Shown piece after piece: positions 38,106 through 51,134 of a DNA stretch of 64,000 nucleotides. The stretch spans positions 3,440,826-3,504,825 of the forward strand of contig JH720293.1 in assembly GCA_000231825.2 (NCBI GenBank), in the 5' to 3' direction. This DNA comes from Tetrahymena elliotti 4EA (lineage: Eukaryota > Ciliophora > Oligohymenophorea > Hymenostomatida > Tetrahymenidae). Below the pieces are notes generated by a model. It was given only the letters and a program-made list of their open reading frames with translations. It was not told the origin of the DNA and searched no databases. How positions within the stretch are numbered: the first letter of the stretch is position 1; each line of letters starts with the position of its first letter. Position numbers and translations under genes: made by a program.

Positions 38106-39419
38106 AATTATTATTATTTTAGTTTTACTCTCATTACATAAATTAAATCTTTGAAATTTAGTAAAAAATATTTTCTGTTTGCAAATTTAAATTTATTTTT
38201 TTTTTATTTTATTCAAAACAAATTTAAAATCCTTGTATTCCTTTTCAATAAAAGAAAAATGTACCTTAATTATTTATTGTTTTTTATTTGATTATTGATT
38301 TCAAATGATGAATTTTCGCATCAAAATTGTTAACATTTTAAGTTTATGATTATTACATGAAAACCTCATTTTTTTAAAAAAAAGTGAATCTTTAAGGATT
38401 TAAATTATATTAAAACAACTTAAAAATCTTGTGGTTTGAGAGCAAAACTTTTAGATGCAATTTTAATTATTTTTACTCAAGAGTAATCTTTTGTTTTTGC
38501 CAAGTAAATTCTTATTCCATTTAAAAGTAAAAAATATTGGTTTTTTTTCATTTTAAATAGAATCTCAGATATCTTCATCTATTTATAGTTCTTTCTCACT
38601 CCTAACTACATCTCCCTCACCTAATTTTTAAATAATTTTTTACTATTATAATATTTACAATTTAAATATTTGCATAGAAATACTATTAGATTCAAATTTT
38701 TGATTTAAATATTTAGGTATTTAATTTAAAAAAGATAAATTATGGTTAATTTAGAAGTTTTTTGTTTTAAAAATAATGAGTATTCTATCAACCCATTTTA
38801 TAATATTTTTTTTATTTTAATTCATGTAAAAAACTAATAAAATCTCATTTTATTTTTAAAAATATTAATTACTTCTCAAAAAATACAATTTAAGACACTT
38901 AACAACATTAAAAAATGCTAACAGAAGAAAAAGATAATATTTCTAGCTTTAAAAATTTTTCAAATTTATATATAAGATTCTAATAATATGTAAATTAACA
39001 TTCTACTGAGAAGTGGGTAGCTTTAATTCTCTGAAAATTTCAAAGGTAAATTATGTTAATTTACTAAAATATGTAAATTGTAATAATTAACAGAGAAATC
39101 AGCCAGAAGAGAAGAAGACAGAAATAAATATTGATGTATGCAATAATCACTTTTTTAATAAGCTATTTCATGTTATTTAAATTTTATATTTAGTTAACAA
39201 AAAATTTTATTTTGTTGACTATTTTAATATAAGTTGGAAAACTAAAGAGTTTCTCATTAGATAAAAAGCAAAGGAAAAAAAGTAAATAATTAAGATTTAT
39301 TTAAATAATTCAAGTTTATAAAAAAAAACAAGGAGATAAGTAATAAGAAGTAGTTAGTAGAATTAATTAATATTATACAAACAAAACATAATTTATATAT
39401 TTAAGTGTTTCTTATAAGA
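38106..39419. other. Intergenic spacer between tandem copies, 1.3 kb
   Basis: A+T-rich DNA between tandem genes A and B, with long A and T tracts. Except for the 39330-39370 block no similarity to the region upstream of copy A was seen, so the spacer has largely diverged since duplication. Confidence 0.6.
39330..39370 (+). promoter_or_regulatory. Conserved 5' block of tandem gene B
   Basis: Counterpart of 30800-30840, sharing AAGGAGATAAG and TAGTTAGTAGAATTAATTA at the same distance, about 50 nt, from the start codon. Confidence 0.6.
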
Positions 39420-42400
39420 ATGAAAGTTTTTGATAAATAGCCTCCATTCAAAGAAAGATTTTACAGTGCCCTAAGTAATTTATTTTTGCTTATGTTCTTA
39501 AAAGATAATGAAAGGAATAGAACTAGGAATTATTATGTTTGTTTGGTTACAATCTATTTTATCTAAATTTGTGGTTTTATGTGCACTCTCTCCCAGAAAG
39601 AAACTTCAGATACTTATGCTTCATATTTTTTTGAGTTTCTATAGAAAGCTAGATTTCTTCCTATCATAAACTCAATTAAAAATGGAATCATACCTGTAAT
39701 CATATTATTGATCTTTTTAATCTTAGAAATTTATATCATCTATTGTGCATACGTTCTTAGCTTAGCAAATATAAAAGGTGAATATCAAAATTTATTTTAG
39801 TTTTTGTTAACTTTAAAGTCAAAAAAATTTTCTATGCATTTAAAAATTTATATTTAACTAAAATATTTTGAAGTTTGTTTAAAATTTACCAAAAAATTGT
39901 TTTATAAAGCATATTTAAAAAAAATATTTTAGATGATTGTGATGTGATGAAAAGATAAGAAAAAAATATTAGCACACTTTAATTATATTTAGAACACTAA
40001 AAATGGATTTATTGCCTCCCAAAATATGATCTTCTGTTTGCATGCTACTTTTGCAGTTCTACCAATGGGCCTGTTACTAATACTCGCTGTGACGCAGTAA
40101 TATAATTTACTGAAACAGGAATATTATACAGAGGGCTTGTTCTTTTACTCTTCTTTTTAGTCTTAATTACAAGTATTACAATTAGCTTAATAAACGTAAT
40201 GATTTATCATAATCCAGGTAACATTTAAAAATTGAATATAAATAAATAAAAATCCGTGATTTAAGACAATCTTTTTGTGTTTTAGATTCAAATAATAGCA
40301 CTCTATTAAATAATCAATAAATCAAATTCAGTAAAATTCAATCTAATTAACTAAACCTTTTTATTTATTTTTAGAATTCAATGCAGTGAATCAGCTGAAA
40401 TCAAGGTACTCAGTTCTTAAATCAGCTGAACCATTTTTAGAAATTTGTTTGGTCATGTTTTCTTATTTTGGTAGTGTATCACTTGTTTTCGTAGTGGCTC
40501 ATATTTTTGGAATCTTCTTGATGATCGAATATTTTATGCATTTCCCTTTAGTAGATAAAAATGTTTCTGACATTTATGGCTGGCTGATTTCTGTCTTTGA
40601 AATATTTACAACTCTTTTTTTGATCAGAGAATACTTTACCTTTATTTCAGACAAAAATTTTGTGTTTGTTTTTCTCATGTTAACAGCTTTGTCTTATGGT
40701 CTTTTTAAAATCATTTGGAATAAAAAATTCATTTTTGCTATGACAGTTGACCCAAATAAGTTAGGAGGTATTTAACTATTTTCTTTTATTTATTTTAAAA
40801 ATGTTTGGTTCAAATTATTATTCCAGACTACCCTCAAGAAACATGTCTTTATCTTGAAAAATTATGTGAACTTTATGAATAAAACTATACCTCTCTTTCT
40901 TAAAAATTGCTTTTATTCGGAACTTTACAACTTCATAAGAACTTCTGCAAAATATTGTTGTGTCCTTGTAAAAACGAAGAAATCAATAAGTTAGCAGGTA
41001 ACTCTGCTTGATAACAATTAATTTTAACATTAATTTAATAATAGGAGAAGAAAAACCTACAATTTCAGGTGGAATGATCATAGATTGTGGTAGAGACATT
41101 AGAATTAAGGGAGTTGATTTTTCTAGAGTATGCTAAAATGAAATTTTATTTGAAAGATGGCTGCAGGGTTTCATAGATTTCTAATTTGAAGTATTGATAT
41201 CATATTTAGTGAAAAAGGGAGATGAAGTGATGTGCTAAGTAAATGTATTATTAATTAAAAAATTTCTTAATAAATTCAAAAATAGGAAGTATGCTTGAGA
41301 TACTGGTTTTTCTTAATCAAATTTAAGAAAAATTCAATAAAAGCTTTATTTTAGAACAAAGTTATGACAACTTTAATTACACATAAAAATACATTCTTTG
41401 CAACAGTAGAAAGAAGTCTAACTAATCTCATTGAAAATAGACTCAAAGAAAGGGATAAAGCTCATAGCTATTCTTACAGGTATTAGCATTATAAAAAATA
41501 ACTTCTTTTTTATTAATAAAAATTAATAAAGATAAAAAGATAGAAGTGATGCAGCAAATAATACTAAATTTGAAAAAATGGTTTTAACAGAAACAAAGAA
41601 AGATGACCTTAAAAAGCTGGTTGGATCTGTCATGAAGTAGAAAATAGATTTCATGAATAACCTTATAACTGGATTTTTAAACTACAATAAAATGTAAGAA
41701 GCAACGATTTCACTTATCAGACAGGTAATAATTACTAATTAAAATTCTTTTAAATTAGCTTCAATCATTTTTTATTTTAAATTTCAATTAAATTTTCTAT
41801 TTTTCATCTACATTTTTAATAAATAATTTAAATTAAGATATGTAGAATAGAGAGCGGATTAATGTAAATGGTAGAGGAAAACCCTGATAATATTTACTTT
41901 TTGAAGCTCTTAGCTATGATAAAATCATTCTTGATATTTGATCCTTTATACACTCGTAAGATAGAAAGTGATTTATAGGATTTATACAATAAGGAAAAAA
42001 GTGTTGATATAACTACAATCACTTCTTTGACTATCCTTTCAGGAAATGTAGGCAGTATTATTGCAAGTTTTAAGACAGAAAAAGATGCAGGAAAGATATT
42101 ACAATACAGTGAAAGGATACCTCAAATATTTAACTATGATAGAGGAGAATTTGTCAATAAAGTGAAATTTTATTTAATCAAAAATATAAAGAGTTTTCTC
42201 TAGATTATTCAATTTTATTTTTATAAATGTAATATTATGGAGCTAAACTTAAAAAAACATTTCCATTTTTTCTAATTTAAATTTTAAAATAAAAGGATAG
42301 AGTAAAAGATTTAATTCCAGATTGTATATCAATTTTGCATGATTAATTTTTGCAGAGATTGATTTAGACAGGAATAGCAAAAACTGTGAGAAGTTATAGG

Positions 42401-45400
42401 ACAATGTTTGCTAAAAATAAGAATGGGTTTATCTTTCTTTGCAAATTATTTATCAACTACTACTTTGTAAGGTAGGATGATTTTGCTTTTTCTGCACTGA
42501 TAATAAGAATACAAACTCACAGTAACTATATGATACTAAATGAATAAGGCTACATAGAAGATTTAACATAGGGTATTGTAGAAATCATGAATGCTGAAGA
42601 AATTGATATAAGTTATTTCAAGTAATGTCATGTCAGCATTTATATCCCTCAATTCCTAGATTTTATTGAATCCTATGATCCTGAAGAAGAGTATGCTTTC
42701 TTAAAATATAAAACAGATTTTCCAAAAGGTTAATTCATTTAAAGTTTACTATTTATTTAAATTAATTTTGTAAAAAAAGATCCAATAAATTTTACTAGTT
42801 AATTCATCAATCATCATAAAAATTACAATTTAAAATGGAATGTTGATAGAGATGGTTGGCGAAAAAATTTACTCCAATTCATTAAGGCAAGAAGAGGAAA
42901 TATTTTTAGTTTTGAATCCATCATTAATATAAGAGTTGAAGAGTTTGAAGGATTAGATAAAACTGTTAGACTATTTATTATTGAAATTGAAAAAATGTTT
43001 CCTTGGGATGAAGCTAATTCTCTTTTATCTGGAAGCACAAGAAATACTGGAAAATCGAAACAGAATGATTAACCTACAAAAGATTTTTAAGGTAAAATTA
43101 ATCATAATAATTTTTTATTTTTGCAATACTCATTAAGAAGCATTAAGTTTAATATGAATAAAAAAATTTTATGAAAATTTTGAGAGTTTTTTGATTGAAA
43201 TTAATTAATTATTTAGAAAAATTACATTTTGCATTATGGTTTTCTTTTTCATTTATTTCAATTTTTTTATCAATATAAAATTGCAGATTACAGTCAACAA
43301 GAAACATTTTAGGTTAAATAAGGAGGTAAGTTAGAAATAAAATTATCAATTTTAATAACTAAAAAATATAAATAATAGGTGCAAATCAAGATGAACATAA
43401 AGAAAATGAAACACATGAGACATTCAATCCAAGTGAACAAAAATTAAATAAGAAAAAATCTTAGAGTTAAAAAGTTTTAGAAAATGAAGTATAAAATTAA
43501 AATTAAAAAATAGCTTAATTTACAACCCTTGAAACATTTTAAAAGCTTTAAACCAATAATTAAAGTAAATTTAATGATATCTAAGTTTTGAAGCCATAGA
43601 CTGATGATGATGTATTACTTTCTGCTGTTTTAAGTGAAAATGGAGAGGCTAAGTGCTTCCCTAATTAAGCTTCATACATAAAAGAATAATTACTAGAAAA
43701 TATCAATTAACTTACTACAGTTCATGATGATTCAAATGTTCTGTTAAATGCAAATAGAGAACACTACCAAGATTAGTTTGATAAAATTCAAGATATTATT
43801 CATAACCCACTAGAAGTAAGTCAACTCAAAGAGGTAACGAAAGATTAGATAGTACATGAAAATTTTGAAGCTGATGCAAACTATGCAGGAATACATCTTT
43901 AAAATAATTAAAAAAATGTAATGGACTAAGCTACTAAACAAGAGAACACTTAAGTAATGGCATAATAATTAATAGATTATTAATCTAATTTGTCTTTTAA
44001 AGATGGTCTTAAGATGAATTAAACCACAGCAAATGGAAATGTTTTGAATGCATCTGTTGCAGGATATTATGCAACTAATTAAGCCGAATAGCAAACTATT
44101 TAAGATAGTAACTAAATGGATTAAAAAAAGAATGATTCCTCTGATGATGAAGATTCTAAAAAGCAGTAAATTGCCTCTTTTGACACAGACATGGAAAAAA
44201 GAGAGTAAAATGACATAAAAAATTAGTTAATAAATAACTAAAATAATCACAATCTTCAAGAGTTTAACGAAAACCAATCATAACAGACAAGTATTAACAG
44301 CTAGGAAACAAGCATCATAAAAAAAATAGTTTTTAGCTCAGAAGCAGATAAGACTCCTTTCTTTTTAATAGGGCTTTACACTGTATTCATCTTTTAGTTT
44401 TTTGTTTTTATTGGTGTTGTAATAGTGCTCCTTGTTACAATCTCTAAAAACTTTTAGGACTACACTGGATGTAAAATAAATCTTTTAAATTTTCAAATGA
44501 TTATAAATATCTTTAAATAAAAAAAGCAATGAATGAAATGGGAAGGTACACCAGCATTAGCATATTATTTTTTTATAAAGTTTATTTTAATTTATTTGCC
44601 TTAACTAATAAGCCCATTAAATATTAACAGGAAAATATTTTTATGTATCAATTATTTTATTTACTAATAATTAGATGCTCTAAGATACTGACTCCAGTTT
44701 GCTAAACACTGCTGACAACAGATTTCTTGTGCTTATAAAATATGAATTAAATGTCAAAGTAAAGTGATTAGATTAATAAATTCATGACAGATAATGTGAA
44801 TGATGGCTTTAAAGATTACATATAATCATATTATAGCTTTTTGAATGAATAAATTAGCTACAATTACTAAATTACATTCTATAAATACTAAATTAAAGCT
44901 CTTATTTAAGCTAACCAAAATTCCTATGAATAAGATATGTTCTTTACTGAATATCTTAAAAAGGTTACAGAGAGTATTTTCTAGCTGATGATGACTCAAG
45001 TTTAGCGTAAATTTTTGAGATTGCATAGTTAGCCATTATAACTATAGAATTTTTTTTTTTATTAATTAAATTTATGAATTAGAAGCTCTCACCGTAACTA
45101 ATGACTAGAGATAATTGCTAACTAATAATATTAATAGCATGTATTAATTATTATATCAAACATAATAAGAAATTACTGGAGATTTATTAAGTTTAAAGAA
45201 TACTATCATTAAAGTCAATATTGTTAGTGTTGTATTAGGAACATTTTTAATATCTCTATCATTCATTTTTATTTGCAGTCCTTACTAAATGCTCAAATAA
45301 AATACAGAAAGAATTCTTTCTGTTATTAGTAGAATGACTGAATAAGAAGCTGAAATTATTGTTTCTGGTCTTAATTTTATGACAATCTAACTATTCTCAC

Positions 45401-46663
45401 TTAATGATGATTATTTACACATAGATTTTTCAAATCTAGCCATAAGAGATGATTAACACTTAGATGGCCTTTAGGAAACTAAGTAAAAGAATAGAAGAGA
45501 AAAATTAGGATCTTCTCGAAAGAAAAACAGTAATTTGACTGATAGAATTAATGAAACGAAAATTAGATTTAATTCATTCTTCTACACTTTAGTCCTTCTT
45601 TGCTTTATGTCAACTAGTTTCTTTGTTACAGTAATATCAATCATCATTTTTAATTCCTTTTAAAAATCAAAAATTTTACTTTTTTATTAATTCTAAAACT
45701 TAAGATAAATTTCCAAAAAATTCAATAATAAATATTTTAATTCAATAAATAAAAATAACTACTCAATCAAATGACTTTTTTTCAGTGAGAAAAATAATAT
45801 TTAAAAAAAAATTTTTAGGTATTTGTTTATATGGAAACTTTCCCATCACAGTTTGACCCGCCTTCTGACAGATATTAATTCTTCTTACAAGGTTCATTAG
45901 AATTTTCTACTATGGTAAGCTCTCATAACATACTAATGATAAACTCTTTATTAGTAACTTAAGGATAGTAGTCTATCTCTTCTTTGAAAATAGGGGAGTT
46001 ATAATAACTTAGGTCGAACAATTTATAGTAAGCATACAAATTCTTTAGTACTCAGTATGATAGTTTAGTTAATCAGTAAACTTCAGGAACTTTTTAGAAG
46101 CAAATGATACTGTTAAATTAAGGAAATGCATGCAATAGTACTTACTTTACAGAAATTTAACAAGCTCTTTGCTCTAAAACAAAGAGTGGTTTACTTGAAA
46201 AAGGTCTATAATACTCTATCACTACGATGCTCAATTAAATATAAAATGAAGTTTCTTATGAAGATGACTCTCAGTATATACATTCGATGATAAATTAATA
46301 AGACTATACTGATAGTTTAATTGTTTATCAAATGATAGATCACCTCTTAAAAAGTGTAATTATTCTATTTGAGGAAGAAAATATTAGAATAAAAAATGAC
46401 TTCCTAACCATATTCCAACTTATTCTTATATTGGGATGTTTTATTTATGTGGTAACATTTTTTATAGTAATGGTTTTCTTCTTATCTGGTATCAAATAAA
46501 ATTATCAACTTATTAAGAGAGGTATATAACTTATACCATTTAAGAGGCTCTGTGAAGGTAAACAAATATATTTTCACTATTGCTCAAAATTTAACAATAT
46601 TATTTTTTATAATAAATAGATCAAATGACTCTTTTCTTGCTTAAGAAAGTTTTAGAAATATGA
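39420..46663 (+). CDS. Large multi-pass membrane protein with PAS-like segment (TmcB-like, tandem copy B)
   Basis: Head-to-tail paralogue of copy A with the same exon order and similar overall length. ATG is at 39420 (MKVFDKQPPFKERFYSALSN). Exons match closely, e.g. SRYSVLKSAEPFLEICLVMF, DYPQETCLYLEKLCELYEQN, KNFCKILLCPCKNEEINKLA, and RDIRIKGVDFSRVCQNEILF. The PAS-like stretch NYMILNEQGYIEDLTQGIVE lies near 42520-42590, followed by LSGSTRNTGKSKQNDQ. The Asn/Gln-rich linker (about 43330-44340) is less conserved. C-terminal TM segments (LIGLYTVFIFQFFVFIGVVI; VSVVLGTFLISLSFIFICSP; LILILGCFIYVVTFFIVMVF) match copy A. It ends CEDQMTLFLLKKVLEI-TGA (46661-46663). Introns occupy the same places but differ in length and sequence. 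No disabling change was seen in what I read, so both copies look functional. Confidence 0.8.
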
Positions 46664-48550
46664 AATTATTTTGCATTCCTTAATTTAATAATAAGAAAAA
46701 TAATTCTTATTACAATGTTTTTTTATGACAAATAAAAATGAAATATCCACTCTTTATCAATCAATTAACTTGTCAAATTAATTATATTTATCAATAATAT
46801 ATTTTATCTAATAAAGATCATTAATTTAAAATATCAAAATTTATTTTATTGTTTATTTTAAATTTATTTAAGATAAAAGTTTTACAAATTTCTTAGTAAG
46901 GTTGAAGTTTTAATTTAACATATATTTTTGAATGAATGATAAATAAAAAAATTCAAGTTAAGGTATCTTTATATGGTTTTTAAATAAAATTATATTTCTC
47001 AGAAAAATAAAATTGAGAAATTTTATTAATTGACAAATATTATTGTTTTCATTTGTGAAATATAAATAACAAATTTTAAATCATTTGCTATGCTAATTAG
47101 AGTGAATAGATAACATACTTCACATTCTATCTGCTAAAATGAATAAATAATTCGTATCTTTTTTTTTGCCTGTTGGATTTACTCATTAAAAAGTAAGTAT
47201 ATGCTTGAACTTAAAACTAAAATGAAATTGGAAGAGACAAAATTATTTGATAGCAAAGTAAAAATTTACAATTATAATATCAAATTAGTTAAAAGATGAA
47301 ATTTATTAAACACATTTTCTCATAACAAATGACAAGGATATTACCATGTAAATTCATCTCACTTTAAAACATTAAATGTATTGACAAAAAAGTAAATTAA
47401 TTATATTTTGGATTTTTTTTTTTTATTATTTTAATGTAAATGAATTTTTTACCAATATTTTATAAATTTCAATATAACCATAATTAAAAAAATCAATACT
47501 TATATAACCATTCATTTGATGATTCAATGGAGATAAATTGATTATGTGTATTTTGTAAAAATTAATTAGATATTACTTTCACCAATAAATAGTCTGAATA
47601 AATCAAAATTATGGAAACTAAATAGATAAATTTATAGATTTAGTTTATCTAATTAAATCAATTCTTGAAATATTATGTAATAGTTTTTAACTCTTTTGCA
47701 GAAATATATTTTGTTTTTTGAAGAAATAATGTATTTTTTAAACAATATTATATAATTTGATATACATAAGCTTAAAAATAAAAAAGAAATATCTGAAATC
47801 AACTTGTAATTTAAATTAATTACATAATATATGGAGATTAATTACATAATTTACAAAAATCTCTTCTCAACTTTAAAAAAATAATAATAAATTATTAGTA
47901 CTGCTAAAAAATCTAATAAAGGTATTGTTTTTATTATAAAAAGCTATCAGATTATAAAAATTTAAATATGTTTAAGGATTTAAAAAGTTATTGAGTATTA
48001 TTTATTATTTGAGAAAATAGACAAAAGTTAAATACATCATATCAAATGTAAATCTAATAAATTGTATGGTATAAGTAATTATAAATGAGAATCTAAATTA
48101 TTATGAGGAAATTAAAAAATATGAATAAATGAATGAATATGTGAATGAGTGTAATTAATTATTATATGATTTTGATGAATAGTATTTAGGCAAAATCTAA
48201 TGAAAGAATTAATTTAAATTACATTAAATAAAAATTTATTTGGTATTATTTTGAAATGTAAGATACCACAAAAGATTTAAGATTCCTATTAAAAATATCT
48301 AAATTTTCACTTTTAAATAAATATCTTCTTTACATGAAAAGAAATGGACTTTTACCTATCACAACATACAAATCTAGATATAAAAATTTTAAAAATGAAT
48401 TGATAAAAAATGAAGAAAATATACAAGATACATATAAACATAAATTATAAATAAAATCTTAAAGAAAACAAAGAAAATTTACTATTACATTATTATAGTT
48501 ACTTACATGAGATATAATCAAAATTGCTAGAATTAAAGTTTGTTTGAAAT

Positions 48551-48573
48551 TTATTATTATTATTATTATTATC
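48551..48573. repeat. (TTA)n microsatellite
   Basis: About seven tandem TTA units, followed by an interrupted unit (ATCATTAATG). Confidence 0.85.
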
Positions 48574-48689
48574 ATTAATGTTTTGCTTTAGAAAAGAATT
48601 TTTAAAGCTTATTTATTATAAGAATAAATAGATTTCTATTTTATAAATATTTTTATAATTTTTTGTTTTTGTTTATTACGATGTTAAAA

Positions 48690-48714
48690 AAGAGCTAAAT
48701 TTTATTTAGCTCTT
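48690..48714. repeat. Perfect 11-bp hairpin followed by CTTT/GTTT repeats
   Basis: AAGAGCTAAAT (48690-48700) and ATTTAGCTCTT (48704-48714) are perfect reverse complements around a TTT loop. The next 40 bases are CTTT and GTTT repeats. It lies roughly 500 bp past the 3' end of the minus-strand Asn/Gln-rich gene. A stem of this quality followed by a T-rich tract resembles a terminator or small-RNA element, but function is unproven. Confidence 0.6.
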
Positions 48715-49205
48715 CTTTCTTTCTTTCTTTGCTTGTTTGTTTGTTTTGCTAGATTTTTCTTGCTAATAAATTTTATTTTTGTAATAAATATTGTAATTTG
48801 CTTTTTTTAGTTTAAACATTTATTTATTTGCTCTCCTTCTCCTTAATTCATTTCTAGACAAGAAAAATTTTATTTTGTTCTAATTTGCTTGAAAACATGA
48901 GAATAATTACTTTTTCTCTTTTTATTTTAAGGATCATCGTGGTATTTTCAAAATTTTACAACAAGTAAAATCTCTTAATTATTTGATAGTATCCAATATT
49001 CATTTGAAAAAGAGGTACTTGAAGGTATTGAGATTATATAGCTTATAAATTAATATAGTAAGAATAATTTATCTTTTTTTTTTTTGGCTGTGAAAACTGA
49101 TTCAAAATTTAATTAAACAAAATTTTTGTATTGAAAAATGAATGAATGAATTTATTTATTTAGAGTGGGGTCTTCATAAATTAAATTAAAATTTATTTGA
49201 TAATC

Positions 49206-50771
49206 TCAGACATTCATTTTTTTAAAGGCTGCATTATTTTGTTAATAGATACTCATATTTTTAAGCATGTAGCTTTTTCTCTTCACATCAGTAAAGTAGC
49301 GAACCCCATTGTTAGTTTAATAGTATTGTGGGTTCAAGTTGCCATTTTAATATTAGATGGGCTTGTTGTTTAAGTTGGTGTTAATATTTCCATTACTATT
49401 ATTGTTATTTTAGGCCTTCTAAGATTACGTAATCTTTGGAGTAATGTGAGATTCTGTAACACTCGAAGAATCTATCAAAGCTGTAATTTTTTCAGTATCT
49501 TCTTTAAAAGTAGCTAAGTTGCTTCTCACTTTAGAAAGCAAGTTAGATGGGTTAAAGTTATTTACCCTATCAGGCTAAGGATTTTATTTCATCATTAAAT
49601 CCTATTGGGTCAAGTTATATACAGTATTGTTGAAATTTTAGTTGAGCTTATAATGATTAAATGATGTATTATTTTAGCCTTAGTTGCTATTGTTTTCAGT
49701 ATAGTTCTGAGTAAAGTCTTTATTATTACTCATAGTCATGTTAAAATTTATTGGTTTAATGCATAGAGGATAGTAAAATTAATTACTTGCTTACTTATTA
49801 CTTAAGTGAAGTTTGTTGTTATTATTGTTATTGTTGTTATTTGTTGATTGGTTACTAACTTAAACTACAGGCTTACTATTTGAAAGAGTGAATTAATTTA
49901 CTTTCACATCTTCTGAGTTTTGGAAGCTAGGCTTAGAGTTCACACTCTTAGGTGTTTATAGATTGTTGGGACGTTGGGTTTATGGGATTAAGTATGGGTT
50001 AGTGTTTTAAACAGGAGATTAAAGATTGATAAGGGGTACTTATATCTTAGGAACTTCAACACTACCTGTAGGATTAGAGTTCTTTGTATTATTCTATTAT
50101 TTGATATCCTAAGCTATGTTATATTAATTAGCTGAAGTAGTTTACAAGTTTCCAATAGCATAGTTTTAGTTTTAATTATGGAGAGGGGGTTTGGTGATGT
50201 TTTCAACTTTATTGTTGCTTGCAAATTAAATTGTTTAGGCTGGTGCAGTAGAATTCAATTTATTTTATTATTATATTTAATTTAAGCCAAGCATACCTCC
50301 ACTGCTGCTACAAGAATGATCTTGCAAGTTAGTTATGCTTTTTACAATAGGAATGTTCATTAAATTTTATTCACTTTTGAGGATAGCATTAGCTGAAGGG
50401 TTATTATTGAGCATGTTATTTTTAATTCTGAGCATATAGGGTGATATGCATTCAGCTGAGGAATCTAGCAAAGTGGTAGATCCAGAGTTGCTTAGCTATA
50501 CAACTGAGGAGTCAATTGAAACACACTTATTGAATATCAAGATATCAAGTAAATTATCTTAAATAAATTATTTTTCTACTTCTGCATGACTGTTAAAAGC
50601 AATCAGCTTAGAATAATTTTCTAATTGTGTTTAATCGAGAGGGAATTTCTTGCATAAATAATCAAAAACTTTGCATTTTTTTGCGAGTTTTTTAGGTATT
50701 TGTTTATGATTAATTAATCCCATCATAAAGGAGCTGATACAAGTTTGCAAAACTTCTAGTTGACAAGACAT
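49206..50771 (-). CDS. Intronless Asn/Gln-rich protein of unknown function (521 aa)
   Basis: One uninterrupted ciliate-code frame of 522 codons from ATG at 50769-50771 to TGA at 49206-49208. The first 110 residues are not low complexity and look folded: MSCQLEVLQTCISSFMMGLI, then IPKKLAKKCKVFDYLCKKFP, YSKLIAFNSHAEVEKQFIQD and NLLDILIFNKCVSIDSSVV. The rest is rich in Asn, Gln, Ser and Pro, with a run of nine Asn (about 49815-49840) and conserved-looking patches such as NPSNLLSKVRSNLATFKEDT and VRYFTDVKRKSYMLKNMSIY near the C-terminus. The frame stays open upstream of the chosen ATG for many codons (for example ILYKRDIFILLTKNSSFEIV), so an earlier exon or start is possible. I do not recognise the family. 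It is one of the few intronless genes in the window. Confidence 0.7.
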
Positions 50772-51110
50772 TGATACTATTTCAAAACTGCTGTTTTTGG
50801 TAAGGAGAATAAATATATCTCTTTTATAAAGGATTTAGATGACTAAAGATGATGTGGGTTTACCAAAAGTAGTTTAATATTAGTTATTAATTAGAAGGAA
50901 ACCCTTTTTTAGCTATTAAGTTTATGTTGCCTTTATTAATTAGGTTTTTTTTTACTTTTTCTACTTTTCTTAATATTTAACTTGAAAATTGTTAATTAAA
51001 ATTTTACTTCTTTTTTAATTAATATATTTCAGTTGATAAAGTTTTCTGTGTGTGTATCTTATTTCACCTTAAAAATAAAACTAAATAAAGATAGAATAAC
51101 AAATAGAAGT

Positions 51111-51134
51111 GACTGATTGACTGACTGACTGATT
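51111..51134. repeat. (GACT)n microsatellite
   Basis: GACTGATT followed by three clean GACT units, with an (ATTC)n tract about 25 bp further on. Confidence 0.8.

Larger units (their letters stand above)
46664..49205. other. Intergenic, 2.5 kb, simple repeats and a hairpin
   Basis: A+T-rich region between the convergent 3' ends of tandem gene B (plus) and the Asn/Gln-rich gene (minus). It contains a (TTA)n tract, a perfect hairpin followed by a pyrimidine repeat, and GAAT/TGAA repeats near 48120-48150. Micro-ORFs near 47139 and 48897 were judged too weak to call. Confidence 0.6.

Noticed and set aside
47139..47240. Micro-ORF with a good GTAAGTATA splice donor after about 18 codons
   Set aside because: No second exon or acceptor leading to a coherent frame was found.
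48897..48992. Short signal-peptide-like ORF (MRIITFSLFILRIIVVFSKF)
   Set aside because: Only about 30 codons and no continuation; likely a chance frame in the 3' flank of the minus-strand gene.
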